Positions 22,030 through 39,718 of a stretch of 64,000 nt of DNA are shown here, piece after piece (position 1 is the first letter of the stretch; each line of letters starts with the position of its first letter). Below the pieces are notes generated by a model. That model did not search any database. It worked only from the letters and a program-made list of their open reading frames with translations, and was not told where the DNA came from. This DNA is from Nymphaea colorata (lineage: Eukaryota > Streptophyta > Magnoliopsida > Nymphaeales > Nymphaeaceae), in assembly GCF_008831285.2 (NCBI RefSeq), contig NC_045147.1, positions 9,394,334 through 9,458,333 of the forward strand, given 5' to 3'. The position numbers and the translations under genes were made by a program.

Positions 22030-24950
22030 GTGCATTTGGGGATTCAAACTGATTTCATGGAACATTAGAGGTCTAGGTAAAGCCTCTGTTAGGCAAGATT
22101 CAGCCTTTCATATTCACAACTACAACGTCAATTGTATGGTCATCCGCGATTCTCTTCTATCTCTCCAAAACTTTGATAAGAAGGGAGAGGCATCACATGG
22201 TGATTTTGCTTTTTCCTCCAATGCTTCATACTGTGATAATATTGCTAGGATTGTTTTGGGGTGAAAACCTTCCAGTTTGAGCCCATTGCGCCAATAGGTC
22301 TAGCAGTAATTGTTTCATTTTGTATGGCGTCTACCTCCATCTCGACTTCTAAGTCCGTGTTGATTGGAAGCTTTGTCATGCAACATTAACTATCAAAGTC
22401 CAGTTGTGGTTGTGGGAGACTTCGATTGCATGCTCAACCCCAGCGACAAAATGGGTATGGTGCCTTCCCGTGCTTTCTGTGATTCCTTCAGCAAGTTCAT
22501 TCAAGGCAGAGTGACCTCAGGGTGATTGAAGATGAGCAACGTTCTTATACTTGGTGCAACAACCGTATGGTCCAGGAGTCTGGTCAGCCATCGTTTGAGC
22601 TGGGCTCAGCTTATGGTTGCTCGCTAGTCATTCCCCCTATGATGACGTCTAACCATACCCTTTAATTTTCTCTATCTGTCCTAAGAGACCCAACCCTGCT
22701 GGTTGGGGGACTTTCAAATTCTTCAATTTCTAGGCCTTAAGATCAATAAGACCCACATCGCCCTTATTCCCCCATAATCATAACATATGTATATGTATTA
22801 TTTGAAGCTTGACATCTCAATGCCTATAACAGAATTAATTAGAAATTTTTGGAACAAGCACTAGCTCAATTGGGTGTTCATAGTCAGTGGCTGGACCAGT
22901 TCCAGTGCTGTGTCTCCGCCTACTCTTAGGCAGTGATCTTCAAAGGCAGAGAGGGCAATTTCTTTGACAGCCATAAGGGGCTTTGACATAGAGTGCCCCT
23001 GCCACCCTACCTTTATTTTATTGTTATTGAAATGCTCATCAGAAGTTTTAGATCTGAGAAGGAGCATGCAGACTTTATATGTCGTGTCTACATAGTGTCA
23101 ATTTGGTGAACCCCACCTTAGCCTTTGCAAATGACCTAATTTATTCATTGCAAGGCAAACAAGAGGACTGCTGACAGTATCAATTGGGTCTTACAGGACA
23201 TGGAGAGGAAGGCAGGGCTGGTAATCAATATGTGTAAATCCATCGTTACGCCTTGTAGGGTTAAAGAGCCTTTGTTGTGGAGGTCAAGGACTCTGGGGTG
23301 GGAGGTCAAGAACCTTCCACTAACTTATTTAGGTTTGCCTGTCTTTGTGGACAACTTGAAAGAAGAGTTGTGCAGACTTCTAGAAGACAAGATTGTGAAG
23401 AAACTGATGGGCTGGAAATGGTCACATACATTTTGCCTTCCTTGTGGGGTGGTTAAAAGAATTCAAAGGAACATGGCTGATTTCCTTTTGGGCAGCAAGG
23501 AGAGGATAATAGAGATCATCTTATGAAGTAGGGAACACTGTTCTTACCTTATTGTAAGCGAGGAGTGAACCTCCTAGATGCGACTATGCTCATTAAAACA
23601 CATCAAATGTCATTGGCCTTTTGCATGAGATTAAGCAATTCAGTTTTTTTTTGCTGGCAAGAAGGAAATATCTGCTCCATACTAGCGTTTGGCTGGCAAA
23701 AAACAAAACCCAAAAAACTCATGGAGCTAGCAATTGATCACTTGGGGTTGGAAGGAGATTAGGCACAATATATCCTGGTAGGTGAACGTGGGAGATTTAG
23801 CCAGTTTCTGCTAAGGGCCTTGGAATTTTGGTATTCTCTCTCTATTCATCCATGAGGATGATCATTCCAGGGTGGCACTTTCACTAAACTTAACGTTAGC
23901 CAAATGATGCAAATTAGTGGCAAGCTGCTGGAGATCATCTCTTCTCTTGTGATAAAGCAAGCCCTCCAGTTGTTTTCCCTAGGCCAAGTTGTGGATAAGC
24001 TTATTTGGGAAGGCAGAGATGTCTAGACACTCTGCAGTGAGAGTATATGACAGAATTTCTACTTGGATAGAAAGGCTTTGGTCGGCCAAGGTGAAGTTGT
24101 CGGCTTTATGGTTCCTCCATGTGGCTCTTGAGGGAGGATTGCTGATGGATGACCGACTAAAGCAGATGGATACTGCCCTCACTAGTAGGTGTGTCTTGTG
24201 CAAAGCAGTAGAGAAATCTCACACCCACCTATTTGAAGGATGTAGACATGCCAAGGAAGTTTGGTCCTTTAGTGCTCAAAGTTTGACATGCCTTTCTCTA
24301 TGTTAGGCAACCTAAAGGAGCAAATGGAACGATGGGTGGATTATGCCTTTAGAAGAGGATGGATGTCCAAATTCTAGATTATGGGGCCTCCTCCGATTGT
24401 CAATTCTATTTTGAAAACATGTAATTCTATTTGGAAACATGTAACTGTTTTATCCATAGGGAGAAGAGAATATGTCCAAAGGGATTAATGAAGTTAATGT
24501 AGAATGAAGTAATGGAAAGAGAAGTTGGTATTAATGACTAGGGAGCCTATATCAAGGTGGTGGTTCCTTAGATTGATTCCCCGGATTCTTGGCCTCCACT
24601 CGATGGCGGCAACGTCAACTTTCACATTGTTGTAATGGAAGTGGGGGATACGTTGAGGGTTGCATTTGGGTTTGGACTACAACATAGTCAGAATATTCTG
24701 CTGAGGCTAGTGGGATGACTTAGGTGAAGAAGTAAGATGGTGGAGCCTGGTTGATGAGTTGTTGTCCTTGGTCCCTTAGTCAATTGCGTGTGTTAGATGG
24801 TGGTGTTGAAAAGCTAAAGTTTCATCGTTGTTGGCTTTCTCTAAATTGTTCAGAGATGGAGGCATCTTTGTTTCACACACACAAAAGTTACATCTCCCTC
24901 TGGCCTTTTCCTTTGCTAATGTTATTGAACTTATTCTTAAGCCCAGAACT
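22030..24950 (+). pseudogene. LINE ORF2 (endonuclease, reverse transcriptase, zf-RVT), decayed
   Basis: The endonuclease opening LISWNIRGLGK is at about 22048. SYTWCNNR, the end of the endonuclease fold, is near 22545. The RT core survives only in part: the catalytic block, normally FADD, reads FAND at 23124-23135, and LPLTYLGLPVF follows at about 23310. The C-terminal zinc-binding domain is visible as SRCVLCKAVEKSHTHLFEGC at about 24185-24245. Order and orientation match an L1-type plant LINE. There are many frameshifts and stops, a large part of the RT fingers is missing, and one catalytic Asp is replaced. The 3' end is somewhere near 24950-25080; no clean poly(A) tail was found. Confidence 0.75.
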
Positions 24951-26079
24951 ATAGCAAGGGAGACTTTTTGGGACAGCTCAGGTTGAGCTTTTAGTTCTCT
25001 TTGACGTAAGTTTTGTCCATATGATTTTTTGCAAATAAAAATAGTGGGCTTACCCTCAGTAGGGTTGCAGTGGAAATTATCCAACTCCACAATAATTTTC
25101 TTTCTATTAATATCAAATATAGTATAAAAGTTGATGTGAACAAATAACAAACTTGCTTTTCATGCATAAATAACTCTTTTCTCTCTATGTTTATTGCTTA
25201 AATGTAATTACAGTTTAACTCCTTCAATTTGCACACAGCTTGAGTATGCACACACCTCCACATACTGCTAGTGCATTGTATTGAAGTATTTTGAAGGGGA
25301 TTACTTCATGGAACATCCAAGCCAAATTATTAATAGTCATTGCGGGTAATTATTCCATGAATAACAATGTTATTTATTTTTTAAAGTATAATTGACCTGG
25401 AAGAAATATGTTGCTTTTAAGAGTATGAATTTATCATATTCAATGTACTTCCCGTGTACTACACTTTATTTTGTAGAATCTGTTATATGACATATCTAGA
25501 GTAATTGATAAGATTTATGAAGTTCTTTTGTTGGTAAAAGGGTCAAAGACTCAAACATTTTAGAAGTTGTGCTAAGAAGATAGTGTTGGATTTTGTGGAA
25601 CTAGTTGTCATCAATGCTAATTACCAATTTTTTTCTTTTGATGATAAGTAGGAATGTGAATCAATACTTTGTAATTTTTTGAAGTTTTTTTTTATGAAGC
25701 AAAGTCTTTCTTCTTGAGTGAGTAAAGGACTGTTGATCAATTTTTTTAATCAAGTGTATAAGATTTACTTCTATTTTCATATAGAAATAAGAAAAATTGA
25801 TCGTTATATGAGAGTCATTTCATAAAAAATTAATAAAATGTTTAAAAAATATTAGAAAGATTGTAATGCATTGAATCTGTAAATCTGTAAAGCTTTTCAT
25901 AAAAAAATTAATAAATTGATTTCTAGTTTACAACAATGATAGGATGATGAAAATTTTATATCTGTAAAGCTTTTTTCAATAAATTATTCCAAGCATATGA
26001 ATCTCATAATAATTAAGAGTATTCTTCATGTAGAATATAATGCTTTTCAAACGAGCACTTTGAAGGTCAGTCAGGAAAA
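24951..26079. other. AT-rich interval, no gene recognised
   Basis: No coding family could be recognised. The part nearest 26080 may include other decayed pieces of the hAT transposase that follows, but the translation is too broken to claim this. Confidence 0.4.
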
Positions 26080-26260
26080 ACTAGTAGACAATAGTCACAT
26101 TTATGACTTCAAAAAATATTATGAACATTCTTACTCAAGTCAAGCTTTCAAGAGTGATTTAGAAGTTTATATGAAGCATAAATTCTATGGAGATAAAGGT
26201 GAACCATTTTATGCTTTCCAATGGTGCGAAATCAATGACAAGTGCCAATAAGAGTATTAA
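26080..26260 (+). pseudogene. hAT transposase C-terminal dimerisation fragment
   Basis: The plus frame contains FKSDLEVYMKHKF and, after an acidic spacer, FYAFQWCEINDK. This resembles the hAT C-terminal dimerisation domain, normally 'ELDxYLxE.......FDILxWWKxN...YP', with the first Trp of the WW pair preserved and the second replaced by Cys. It ends at a stop before the 'YP.LS..A' part. Only about 60 codons are recognisable. The match is by eye, and an unrelated short ORF remains possible. Confidence 0.45.
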
Positions 26261-26611
26261 GGACCACAAGTTGGAGCCAAGATCAAACAAATGATTATCA
26301 AAGGTACAATAACAAATGTCAATTGAGTTTCTCGTTATATGTATATCTATACATGTTACATTATTTTCTTCTTCATTGCAATCCATCTTTTAAGATTTAT
26401 GTTCAAGTAATAATGACTTTGGTTCATATTTAGATGAATGAAGTTGAAGATTCTTAGTGGGATAAAACCGTTTAATTATCATGGTGGCTTGGTTGATTGA
26501 TGTAAAGAGTTTACATTTTTTTTAATAATGGGTTTATTATCCTTTGAATGACCAACGATGTTAAACATTTTGACTATAAAGCAATATAGTGCTCAAAAGA
26601 TGAGTTTTTTC

Positions 26612-26888
26612 ATAGTTGGCAAACTCGCCGGGCTGGCTCCGATCGCTAAAAAATCTGGCCACGAATCAAGGTTAGCTGAACTAGCCCCTGATGCACCCTT
26701 GACTTGGCCTAACTTAGCCTAACTCGTTCCTAACTCGGCCTAACTCAGTCTGATTTGCCTGATTCAGCAGCAGTGATTTTCATTATGGTCATTTTAAAAC
26801 TCGATCGAGTTGACGAATCAACTCGCTGAACCAATGACCCGGTCATCTGCCATTCCGAGTCTAAGTCACAGGTTTGCCAACTGTGGTT
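26612..26888. mobile_element. Small MITE with GTTGGCAAAC inverted ends
   Basis: The left end reads CATAGTTGGCAAAC and the right end reads GTTTGCCAACTGTGG, forming inverted repeats of about 14 bp with one mismatch. The inside is rich in AACTCGGCC words. No clean target duplication was found. The element is non-coding. Its right half was later included in a tandem duplication. Confidence 0.6.
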
Positions 26889-27291
26889 TTTTTTTCTTTT
26901 TGTACTAGTGTTCAAGATGTTTATGGACGCAATCAAATTATTTATAAAGTTGCAAAATGAACTTTTTTTTTGTGTGTATATGCTTCAATGTAGTGAGATT
27001 ATGTAATACTCGGCCCAACTCGCCACTAACTTGGCCATGACTCGCTTGATTCAACTACAGTGATTTACGTTATGGTCATTTTAAAACTTGATCCAGTTGA
27101 CGAATCAACTCACCGACCCAGTGATTCTGTCATCTGTTGATCCAAGTCTGAGTCACAGGGTTGCCAACTATGGTTTTTTTTCCTTTTGTACTAGTGTACA
27201 CGATGTTTATGGATGCAATCAAATTGTTCATAAAGTTGCAAAATGAACTTTTTTTGTGTGTATATGCTTCAAATATCAGTGAGATTATGTA
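26718..27291. repeat. 287-bp tandem duplication covering the MITE's right half
   Basis: Unit 1 is about 26718-27004 and unit 2 about 27005-27291, offset by 287 bases. For example, CAGTGATTT starts at 26771 and at 27058, and the GAGATTATGTA ends match. The units differ by several substitutions and small indels, so the duplication is of moderate age. Confidence 0.85.
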
Positions 27292-27986
27292 TATCTAATT
27301 TTCCATAGAACTTTTTTCGCTAGCTTAATGTGTTTTAAATGCAAACAAGTGGTGTATGGTTCCAAGGCTCTCATGTATTCTACTATAAATTTCATTCAAT
27401 TTATTGTATGACTACGGATGCAGTGTTCTGTTGTCTTGATCTGCTCTCAATCTTATAGCTCTTATACTCAAGTAGTCAACAAGCATAAGTAAATGAAATG
27501 AAAAAAAGTATGTGTATTTGTTGCATGCACCATTTTGATTGATACATCTTGCTAGTTAGTCAACTTCGTTGTGTTTGGATCATTTTTTATGTAAATGCAA
27601 TACAATCAAATTGGTCAAATAGGTTTCATTGAGTTAAGGCATGATGGCACACTCGAAAAATCTGGTCTAGTCTGGGTGCATTTACAAACCAGTCAAGTTC
27701 AAATTTGCATTAGCAACTTGTATTATAAAACTATACAAATTTTTTCCAATTTAAAATCACTTTCATGTTTCTGTTTGATTTCTCTGCCAATCATGAAGCA
27801 CACAATGTCATCTAAATTGAAGGTACTTTTTGATGATTATATGCATTATATTATTTGTGGACACCTTGGTTTATTCTAAACCAAGGAGCCATTAGAAACA
27901 AAAAATAGTACACGTAAACGATTGAGATTGAATGCATGTCCTATGACATGGTGCTATATAGTAACATAGAATGAAGCACCAATTAT
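27292..27986. other. 3' flank of the aminotransferase gene, no gene seen
   Basis: AT-rich DNA. A 94-codon plus-strand ORF (27595-27879) has no recognisable domain and sits beside the 3' end of the minus-strand gene. I do not call it. Confidence 0.4.
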
Positions 27987-27992
27987 TTTAAT
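27987..27992 (-). terminator. Candidate polyadenylation signal of the ALD1-like gene
   Basis: The minus strand reads ATTAAA, followed closely by AATAAT, about 36 nt after the stop codon at 28028-28030. Plant poly(A) signals are loose, so this is only the nearest good match. Confidence 0.35.
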
Positions 27993-28027
27993 ATATAGGG
28001 GAGAGGCATATGGTCAACTTGGAAGGA

Positions 28028-33464
<5,437 letters not shown>

Positions 33465-34575
33465 CACAAAGCAGCCTTGCTAATAACGCATCCTAAGAGG
33501 TGTAGGTAAGGCAGCTCATACATAAGTGGTTGAAGATTCAAATTCCATAGTTGCCATCATGATTTGGTGTGTTATTGTTCCCAACTGCAAATTGCTTCAA
33601 GTGCTAGACCCGATTTTCCAAAAAAAAGTACTACAGGTCCACCTACTTCAAGCGTTAGACCCGATTTTTCAAAAAAAAAAAGTACTACACGTCCACGTAG
33701 GCCCCAAAACAAGGCAAACCTTGAAGGATAGGGCGTTGAGAGTTTGAACGCAGATTGCCCCAAATAAACATTAAAAAATCGTTCGGGGAAGGTCAATCGA
33801 GTGAAAGAAGTGCCGGATATATATACCTGGTCTGCATTGTTCGGTGCTTCATGACACTTAGAAAAGATATACTCGGCTGTGCTGATAACTGCAAGTGGTA
33901 CATCTCACGGAGCCCAAGTTGCATAAGGGGAAAAATAAAACCACCTTTTACGAGCTGTTATTTGGAGAGTTGCAGTGATAGCCAAAAGCACAACACAACT
34001 CTGCGCATGAAATCGAGGGTCGATGCATATGTATATATATAGGCTGAGCAAAGGGAAAGATCACGTTCCATCTCTGTCAGACTCCTACCAGTGTGAACAA
34101 GAGTACGTTTCACCTAATGGGGATAACCACGGTTACATGAGTGGACCAGAGCCGGTTGGAATACTGATCAAAAGTGTGTCCATGCCACCTACAGACGTTA
34201 TCCCCGTCTTCTTCGTTTAATTGAATGCAATGACACTTGTCACTATCATTCGACCAATTCTTCTCTTCTTTGTAAATTAAATCGGTCATCTTCCTCGTGT
34301 CTGCGGAGAACTATAAAAAAATTTGATTTTTTTAAAAAGAAATGTTTCAAAGAAGACCATGCATCAATGGGCAGTGGACTGATCGACCGTGCAAATTGGT
34401 GACGACGACCATCTTGTTGCTTGTTAATTTCCAAGGGAAAGAATATCTCAGTCACTTTAAATTAAAAGGAACGAGCATATATATTGAGCGAAGAGAAACA
34501 GCAATTTCCAGTGTGCTCACATGGTTGACGAACATGACGTCATCAAATTTAAAGTAATCACGTGACGTACGGTGG
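33465..34575 (-). promoter_or_regulatory. Upstream region of the ALD1-like gene
   Basis: In minus-strand sense, TATATATA lies at 33818-33825 (354 bases before the ATG) and another at 34032-34039; either may be the TATA box. A W-box core TTGACC is at 33796-33791. A cluster at 34570-34525 holds CACGTG (34559-34564), the palindrome TGACGTCA (34535-34542) and further TGACG words at 34525-34530 and 34564-34568. TGA-type bZIP factors bind TGACG and WRKY factors bind TTGAC, and both act in salicylate and systemic immunity. That these sites act on this gene is inference. Confidence 0.45.
33596..33699. repeat. About 51-bp tandem duplication in the ALD1-like 5' region
   Basis: Units begin TTCAAGTGCTAGACCCGATT (33596) and TTCAAGCGTTAGACCCGATT (33647). 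Each contains an A-run and GTACTACA. They differ at a few bases and in A-run length. They lie 130-235 bases upstream of the ATG, in the likely 5' untranslated region or core promoter. Confidence 0.85.
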
Positions 34576-35768
34576 CCATGCCAGAACTTCCCAACAATTA
34601 CTACGAAACTGGCATTAATTTAATTTCTGCGGGCCGGGAACTCCTGGTTTTGGGCACCACAAAAATCCCTGTCCATTTCGTAATCGCCAATCTAGCGCTC
34701 GGGAGCAGACGCCTCTATCAAAGACGAGCGACAAAAGAAGGGGCAGAGGTAGGTGAGGGCTGGGTACTTCAAAAAAGTCTTTTATATATCGATATTTTTG
34801 AATAAGTTTTTTCATTTTATTTTCTTATAAAGGCTTTCAAATAACTGCAGATTTTTCTATATGACTGCCCTTTTTTAAAGTAAGAAAGTTTATGGATTAG
34901 TGTCCCTCAACCTAAATTTTCTGACTCCATCATTGCTTTCAAATGCAAAAAAATGGCCATTTGTATTCTGAATTGGAAAACATTTGCAACAATAGGTCGA
35001 ATTTACTATTTCATCGTGGTTATGAAAATTTTGAATTTTTATAATTAATACATCTTCAATCATCTTATCATAGTTAGGTTTGCAATTATGATTATCATTA
35101 TTCTATTTCATATAAACGTTGATAAGTTAAAATTTTTAAAAAACAAATCGGCATATTCTCTTTAAGAAGGAAAAAATATGTTGAAACAGTACTATTGAAC
35201 ATTGGCATATAAACAAATATGTCGCCTAAAAATTATGGTCAAGATAAATTACATAAATGTTAGAAAGGTCGAATTTATGTATGTTTTCATAAGGACTTCC
35301 AAAAAAATGGACTAATTTATCTCATGCCCACTGAAAATGAAATACCTCGCAACCTTCCGTACGATGCACGAATAGATGATATCATTTTCTTTTATCAATA
35401 GGAACCATGAGAGGTTATGCGTTATGCCAGCAGGGTTTGATGCGGAATAGATGATATAATTGTAGTTTGTCTTCGACTGTTGTTATTTTCCTCCGTCTCT
35501 CCTATGCTACGGCTTCCGTTCAATTGCTTATATTTGTAATAATATTTCCGAAAAAATATTTTATTCTGATCGGCAGAAGGATAAAGACAACGGGCAAAAT
35601 ACGGACGATCATCCATGCAAAAGATAGCATAGTTTCGTAAAGATGAAGATACCATGTTAGGATTAATTATTCATTCCTAGTTTGGTAAAGATGATGGTAA
35701 CATGTTACCATGATTAAATTATTCATTCCAACTTAGACGTTGAATTGTCATATTTTCCTAAGACGCGT
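34576..35768. other. Distal upstream interval, no gene seen
   Basis: No coding family, RNA gene or clear repeat was seen. Short ORFs at 34572-34805 (plus) and 35422-35655 (minus) have no recognisable motif. Confidence 0.4.
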
Positions 35769-36220
35769 CACTCCCAGTAAAAGATAAACAACTTTCAGTA
35801 GCGCTTAGAAAGTGCCACTGAAAGCCTTTTGTGGGTCATAATGAACGCCCCTAGAAAACGCCAATGAATGCCACGACACTGACATTATTCCATGACATAA
35901 TAGTGTAATGCCATAATTGGACACATTCTGTGGTGTTTTTTTAATGCCATTGAGGATGTTTCAGTGACGGTGCATTTATGCCATAGTAGACCATTTAATG
36001 TGGTTGTAAAGGCATAGAAGGAGCTTTCAGTGGTGTTCAGTGCAGCTATTAGACTACTATGGCACCCCAAAAACACCACTATAAAAAAAAATTTTATGGT
36101 GCTTCACTATGGTTTATGACATTGTTACCACGTCATTAAAAGGCTTTCAATGGCAATTATAAAATGTCATTGTTGGCATTTTATGATAACTTTTGAATGC
36201 CATTAAAGGCCTATTACAAA
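35769..36220. repeat. CACTA-like subterminal repeat element
   Basis: It begins CACTCCCAGTAAAAG. It is packed with variants of TTTCAGTGGCATT, AATGCCAT and GCCATTGAAGG on both strands, ending near GCCATTAAAGGCC. Dense alternating subterminal words are typical of CACTA elements. There is no transposase; it is probably one end, or a non-autonomous copy. Its word set (CAGTGGCATT) differs from that of the element at 12.2-13.7 kb, so the two belong to different families. Confidence 0.45.
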
Positions 36221-39200
36221 ATTCATTCAAGATTTTTAGTTACTATTGCATAGAGTGTTAAATACACTAAAAAGAAGAATTTTTTTCCTCGCAATATAAA
36301 TATCAATGTCATTAAATTAAGAGTTTGGCACATCCAAATATGTAAATACAACACCAAAATCACAAGATTTACAATACAAATCCATGATTGACAAAGTTGT
36401 CAGCAATCTGGATCAGGCCATCATGCTTTATCAAATTGTTTTGCATTTTCTCCAAGAGCTCCACCACGCACTTAGTGGTCACATTTGTTGATTCCAGCAG
36501 CTTGTCCAGTTCAAGCCTGATAATATTTCATAAGAAGCACATAAGTCAATTAAATATATGGAGAGGAAAAGTTAAGATGAGGACTCAAAAGTCAGCGAAC
36601 TTAATTTGGCAAGTTTTTGACATGAAATTTCAAGTATTCATGATAAATTATCACAAATCTCATGCCATTTCCACTCAAGTAGCTTTACACACCATAGAAA
36701 GGCTAATTTATGCCTACATTTGAGTTCATAAGTATAACCTTATTGATGTTGGTCATTTCCCCCCTTCCCCCCGCAACACCCACCCCCCCCCCCCCCCCCC
36801 CACAAACACTGATATGCAACCTTTAAGTAAAAATTCTATTGGATTAAATTATACGTTTCTTTTGTTTGTTAGACCTTACCAATATCATATGGAAAACAAA
36901 TTTGGGTTGTGTAAATATGATATTGATCTATTAGCATCAAATGTTTGTGTAGGACACTCTAGACACAGACATTGATACACTATTTGGACACCTTTGATTA
37001 TTTGTACCTTTTTTTCTTTGATTTGAAAAAAAAGGTCATTATTTTTTGTTCCCCCAAATGAAACAAGTCCATTAAGAGATCATGGGCTTATCTCATTTCT
37101 GAAATGACCATTATATCCACCAAATGAAACAAGAATCTCATTCCTCATTGACATAACATAACACCAAATCTGTGCAGAATTACATTGGTACTATGCCCTT
37201 ATCCAACAATAAAAACACAAAAGTATTATTGTATTCATAAAAAGTGATTAAAAATTTTCACTGAACATCAAGAATTACCAATTGACCTGCAGATAAAATA
37301 GCAAACAGACGTTTCAATGTAATGCAAATAACCTTGAAACCCACATTACACAAGTTTACCCAAACTATGACTGTTTAGTTTTCAACAATGGCCTAAGTTT
37401 GCAATTCTTAAAAAATAAATATCCTGTACAAGCTATTCATTTCAAAGCAATTTAGGCATTTAGTAATTACAGATCATCCCTGAGTCAACTTGCACACAGA
37501 AAATTAAAATGAAAGCAAGAAAAAAGTTGAAGGCATCTTGGAAATGTGGTCAAGGTTAAAGGAATCAGAAATGTGAACCACACTCATGTATTTTTCATGC
37601 CTAAATCTCTAAAGTAACTCTACATGCTTGAAGCCAGCCAACGCATCACCAGTCATGGATCCTTCTAACAAGAGTGTAACTTCCATCGACACTATAAAAT
37701 AAGATCATCTGGTTAGAATATCTCACCAGTCATGGTGGATGTTTTCCTTGGCTTAAATAAAGCTAAATTTCCATTCAGGTGACCACCTTTTGATCCACAA
37801 TTTCAAAAACGAACTTAATGAATCCTTCTAAGAAAAGTGTAACTTCCATCGACACTATAAAATAAGAGCATCTGGTTAGAATATCTCACCTATCACATGA
37901 AAAATTGTAACTTTTTACTTGTTCTCCCTTCATCTGGGAACATGTTGAGTATTTTCACTTTCAAGAAGAAAAAGAAAATATCAAGTAGCTGAGCAATAAA
38001 AAAGGACAATCCCTCTATTGATTCATAGCTGCTTCAGCCATGTAGGGCTAAACCAGGTATGAGCTCTTGATCTTGTCTTATACCTTTCTTCTTTGATTTC
38101 TGTAATTGGCTGCTAGCACTCACCTTCTGGTTTTTGTCAACCAATTGGGTGTAAAAAAAAAGAAACAAAATGATCTTTTCTCATTGTAAAAAAAAAAAGA
38201 AACAATTTGGTGTAAAAACAAGGTGTGTGATTATATTGAACTATGGTATAGTGAATTGAGCAGCAACAACTCTAGACACCATCATTTGACATGTTTTTTT
38301 ATTTTAGTTTTTACCTATTCAACTATTCTAGGAACTTGACGGATGGGCACACATATGTGTGTTCGTGTGTGTGTGTGTGTGTGTGCATGAGAGATAGAGA
38401 GAGCGAGAGAGAGAGAGAGAGAGTTTTCCATACATTGGACTAGGTGATTGTCGGGTGTGGTTGGATGATTTCCTTGGTCCACCGTTTTGTATACGGCAAC
38501 TTTTCTTTTTGGTGCTTAAACATCATGTACCCCACAATACACGTGCCTAGCCAAGGGTCATTTTTTCATTGAAGATGTAAGACTTGATTATGTTTTCGAC
38601 AATATATGGTAGTACCTCCATTATCATTATATTTGGGCTTGTGAATTTAGTCTCAAGAATTTTTAACCTAATTAAGTCTGACTGCTTTTTGACAATTAAA
38701 ACCCAACGCCCTGCATCAACTCTCTTGGACGCAGATCATGGTTTTACCTGATGTCTATGAAGACGGACAAATATTTATGTATTTATGTCATTGGCATTGT
38801 TTTATATTTTAAAATAAATTAGATTTGTTTGCAAGTTTTATAGATATGTTATTGTCAAGGTTTTATTCTTCTTGACCACTGGAAGAATTAAGAGGGTAAA
38901 CTGAAGGGTACTGTCAAATTTATGACTTTAGATAAGCTTTAAATTTGTCATTCTATTGCCTTATTTTTTTCCATAGTATCGTCATGACCTTTTCATGATG
39001 TTGTTCTTGTAAGACTTGTAGCCAGAGACTACTCCTGTGATAGAAAAAATTGTAGTTCTTTTTGAATTAGAATTAGTTCAACCATCCCATGCTTTGAACA
39101 GTTTCATCTCTAATTAACTTGTTGGTCTGAGTTTGAATTTGTTTCCACAACGACCAACTTAAAGTCTATGACGTTTGTCTCTTAGCTTCTCTATGGTCTA

Positions 39201-39717
39201 TTTTCCTTCTCATTTGCGATTTTCAAGAAATCTTCCACGAAAATTTTGGTCAGTTCACACATTTAGTGACATGGATGCTTCAAAGTCTATCATTTTGAGT
39301 TGGACCTGACCATTTAAGGCGTTCACATTTTCCAGAATCTTGTGCATATATCTATATAAGAAAAGCATAATCTAGTTAAAGTTATTTTTACAAAAAGCTT
39401 GTCTCATTTGGAAGATTTAATTTCAGGTCCCTTTTTTTCCATAAGATCCTCCTGTTTTAAGGTAGAGATAATGATCGTAAACAAACAAAAACAAAAAGTG
39501 ACGGGAAAAAAGGTTCATATGTACACTCATCAGGTTTGACTGACCTATGCTAGAGCTATGCCAAATGAGGAACTCCGGCATTCTGCGACTTGAAAGTCTT
39601 GAGAGAGTCTGCTAGTCCGTAGGGAGTAGCTGAAGCTCTTTCCTTGTCCATTGTGGAGGCCATTTATTGCAGTGCCTGAATTGGACTTTGACTACTGAAA
39701 AAGTAACTAGATCTCAA

Positions 39718-39718
<1 letters not shown>
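36221..39718. other. Gene-free interval with simple repeats
   Basis: No gene was recognised. Visible landmarks are a C-homopolymer of about 20 at 36782-36801, which is prone to assembly error. A 69-bp repeat occurs twice (37659-37727 and 37822-37890, offset 163). A compound (GT)n/(GA)n microsatellite lies at 38360-38423. Remaining ORFs are short and AT-driven. Confidence 0.5.
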
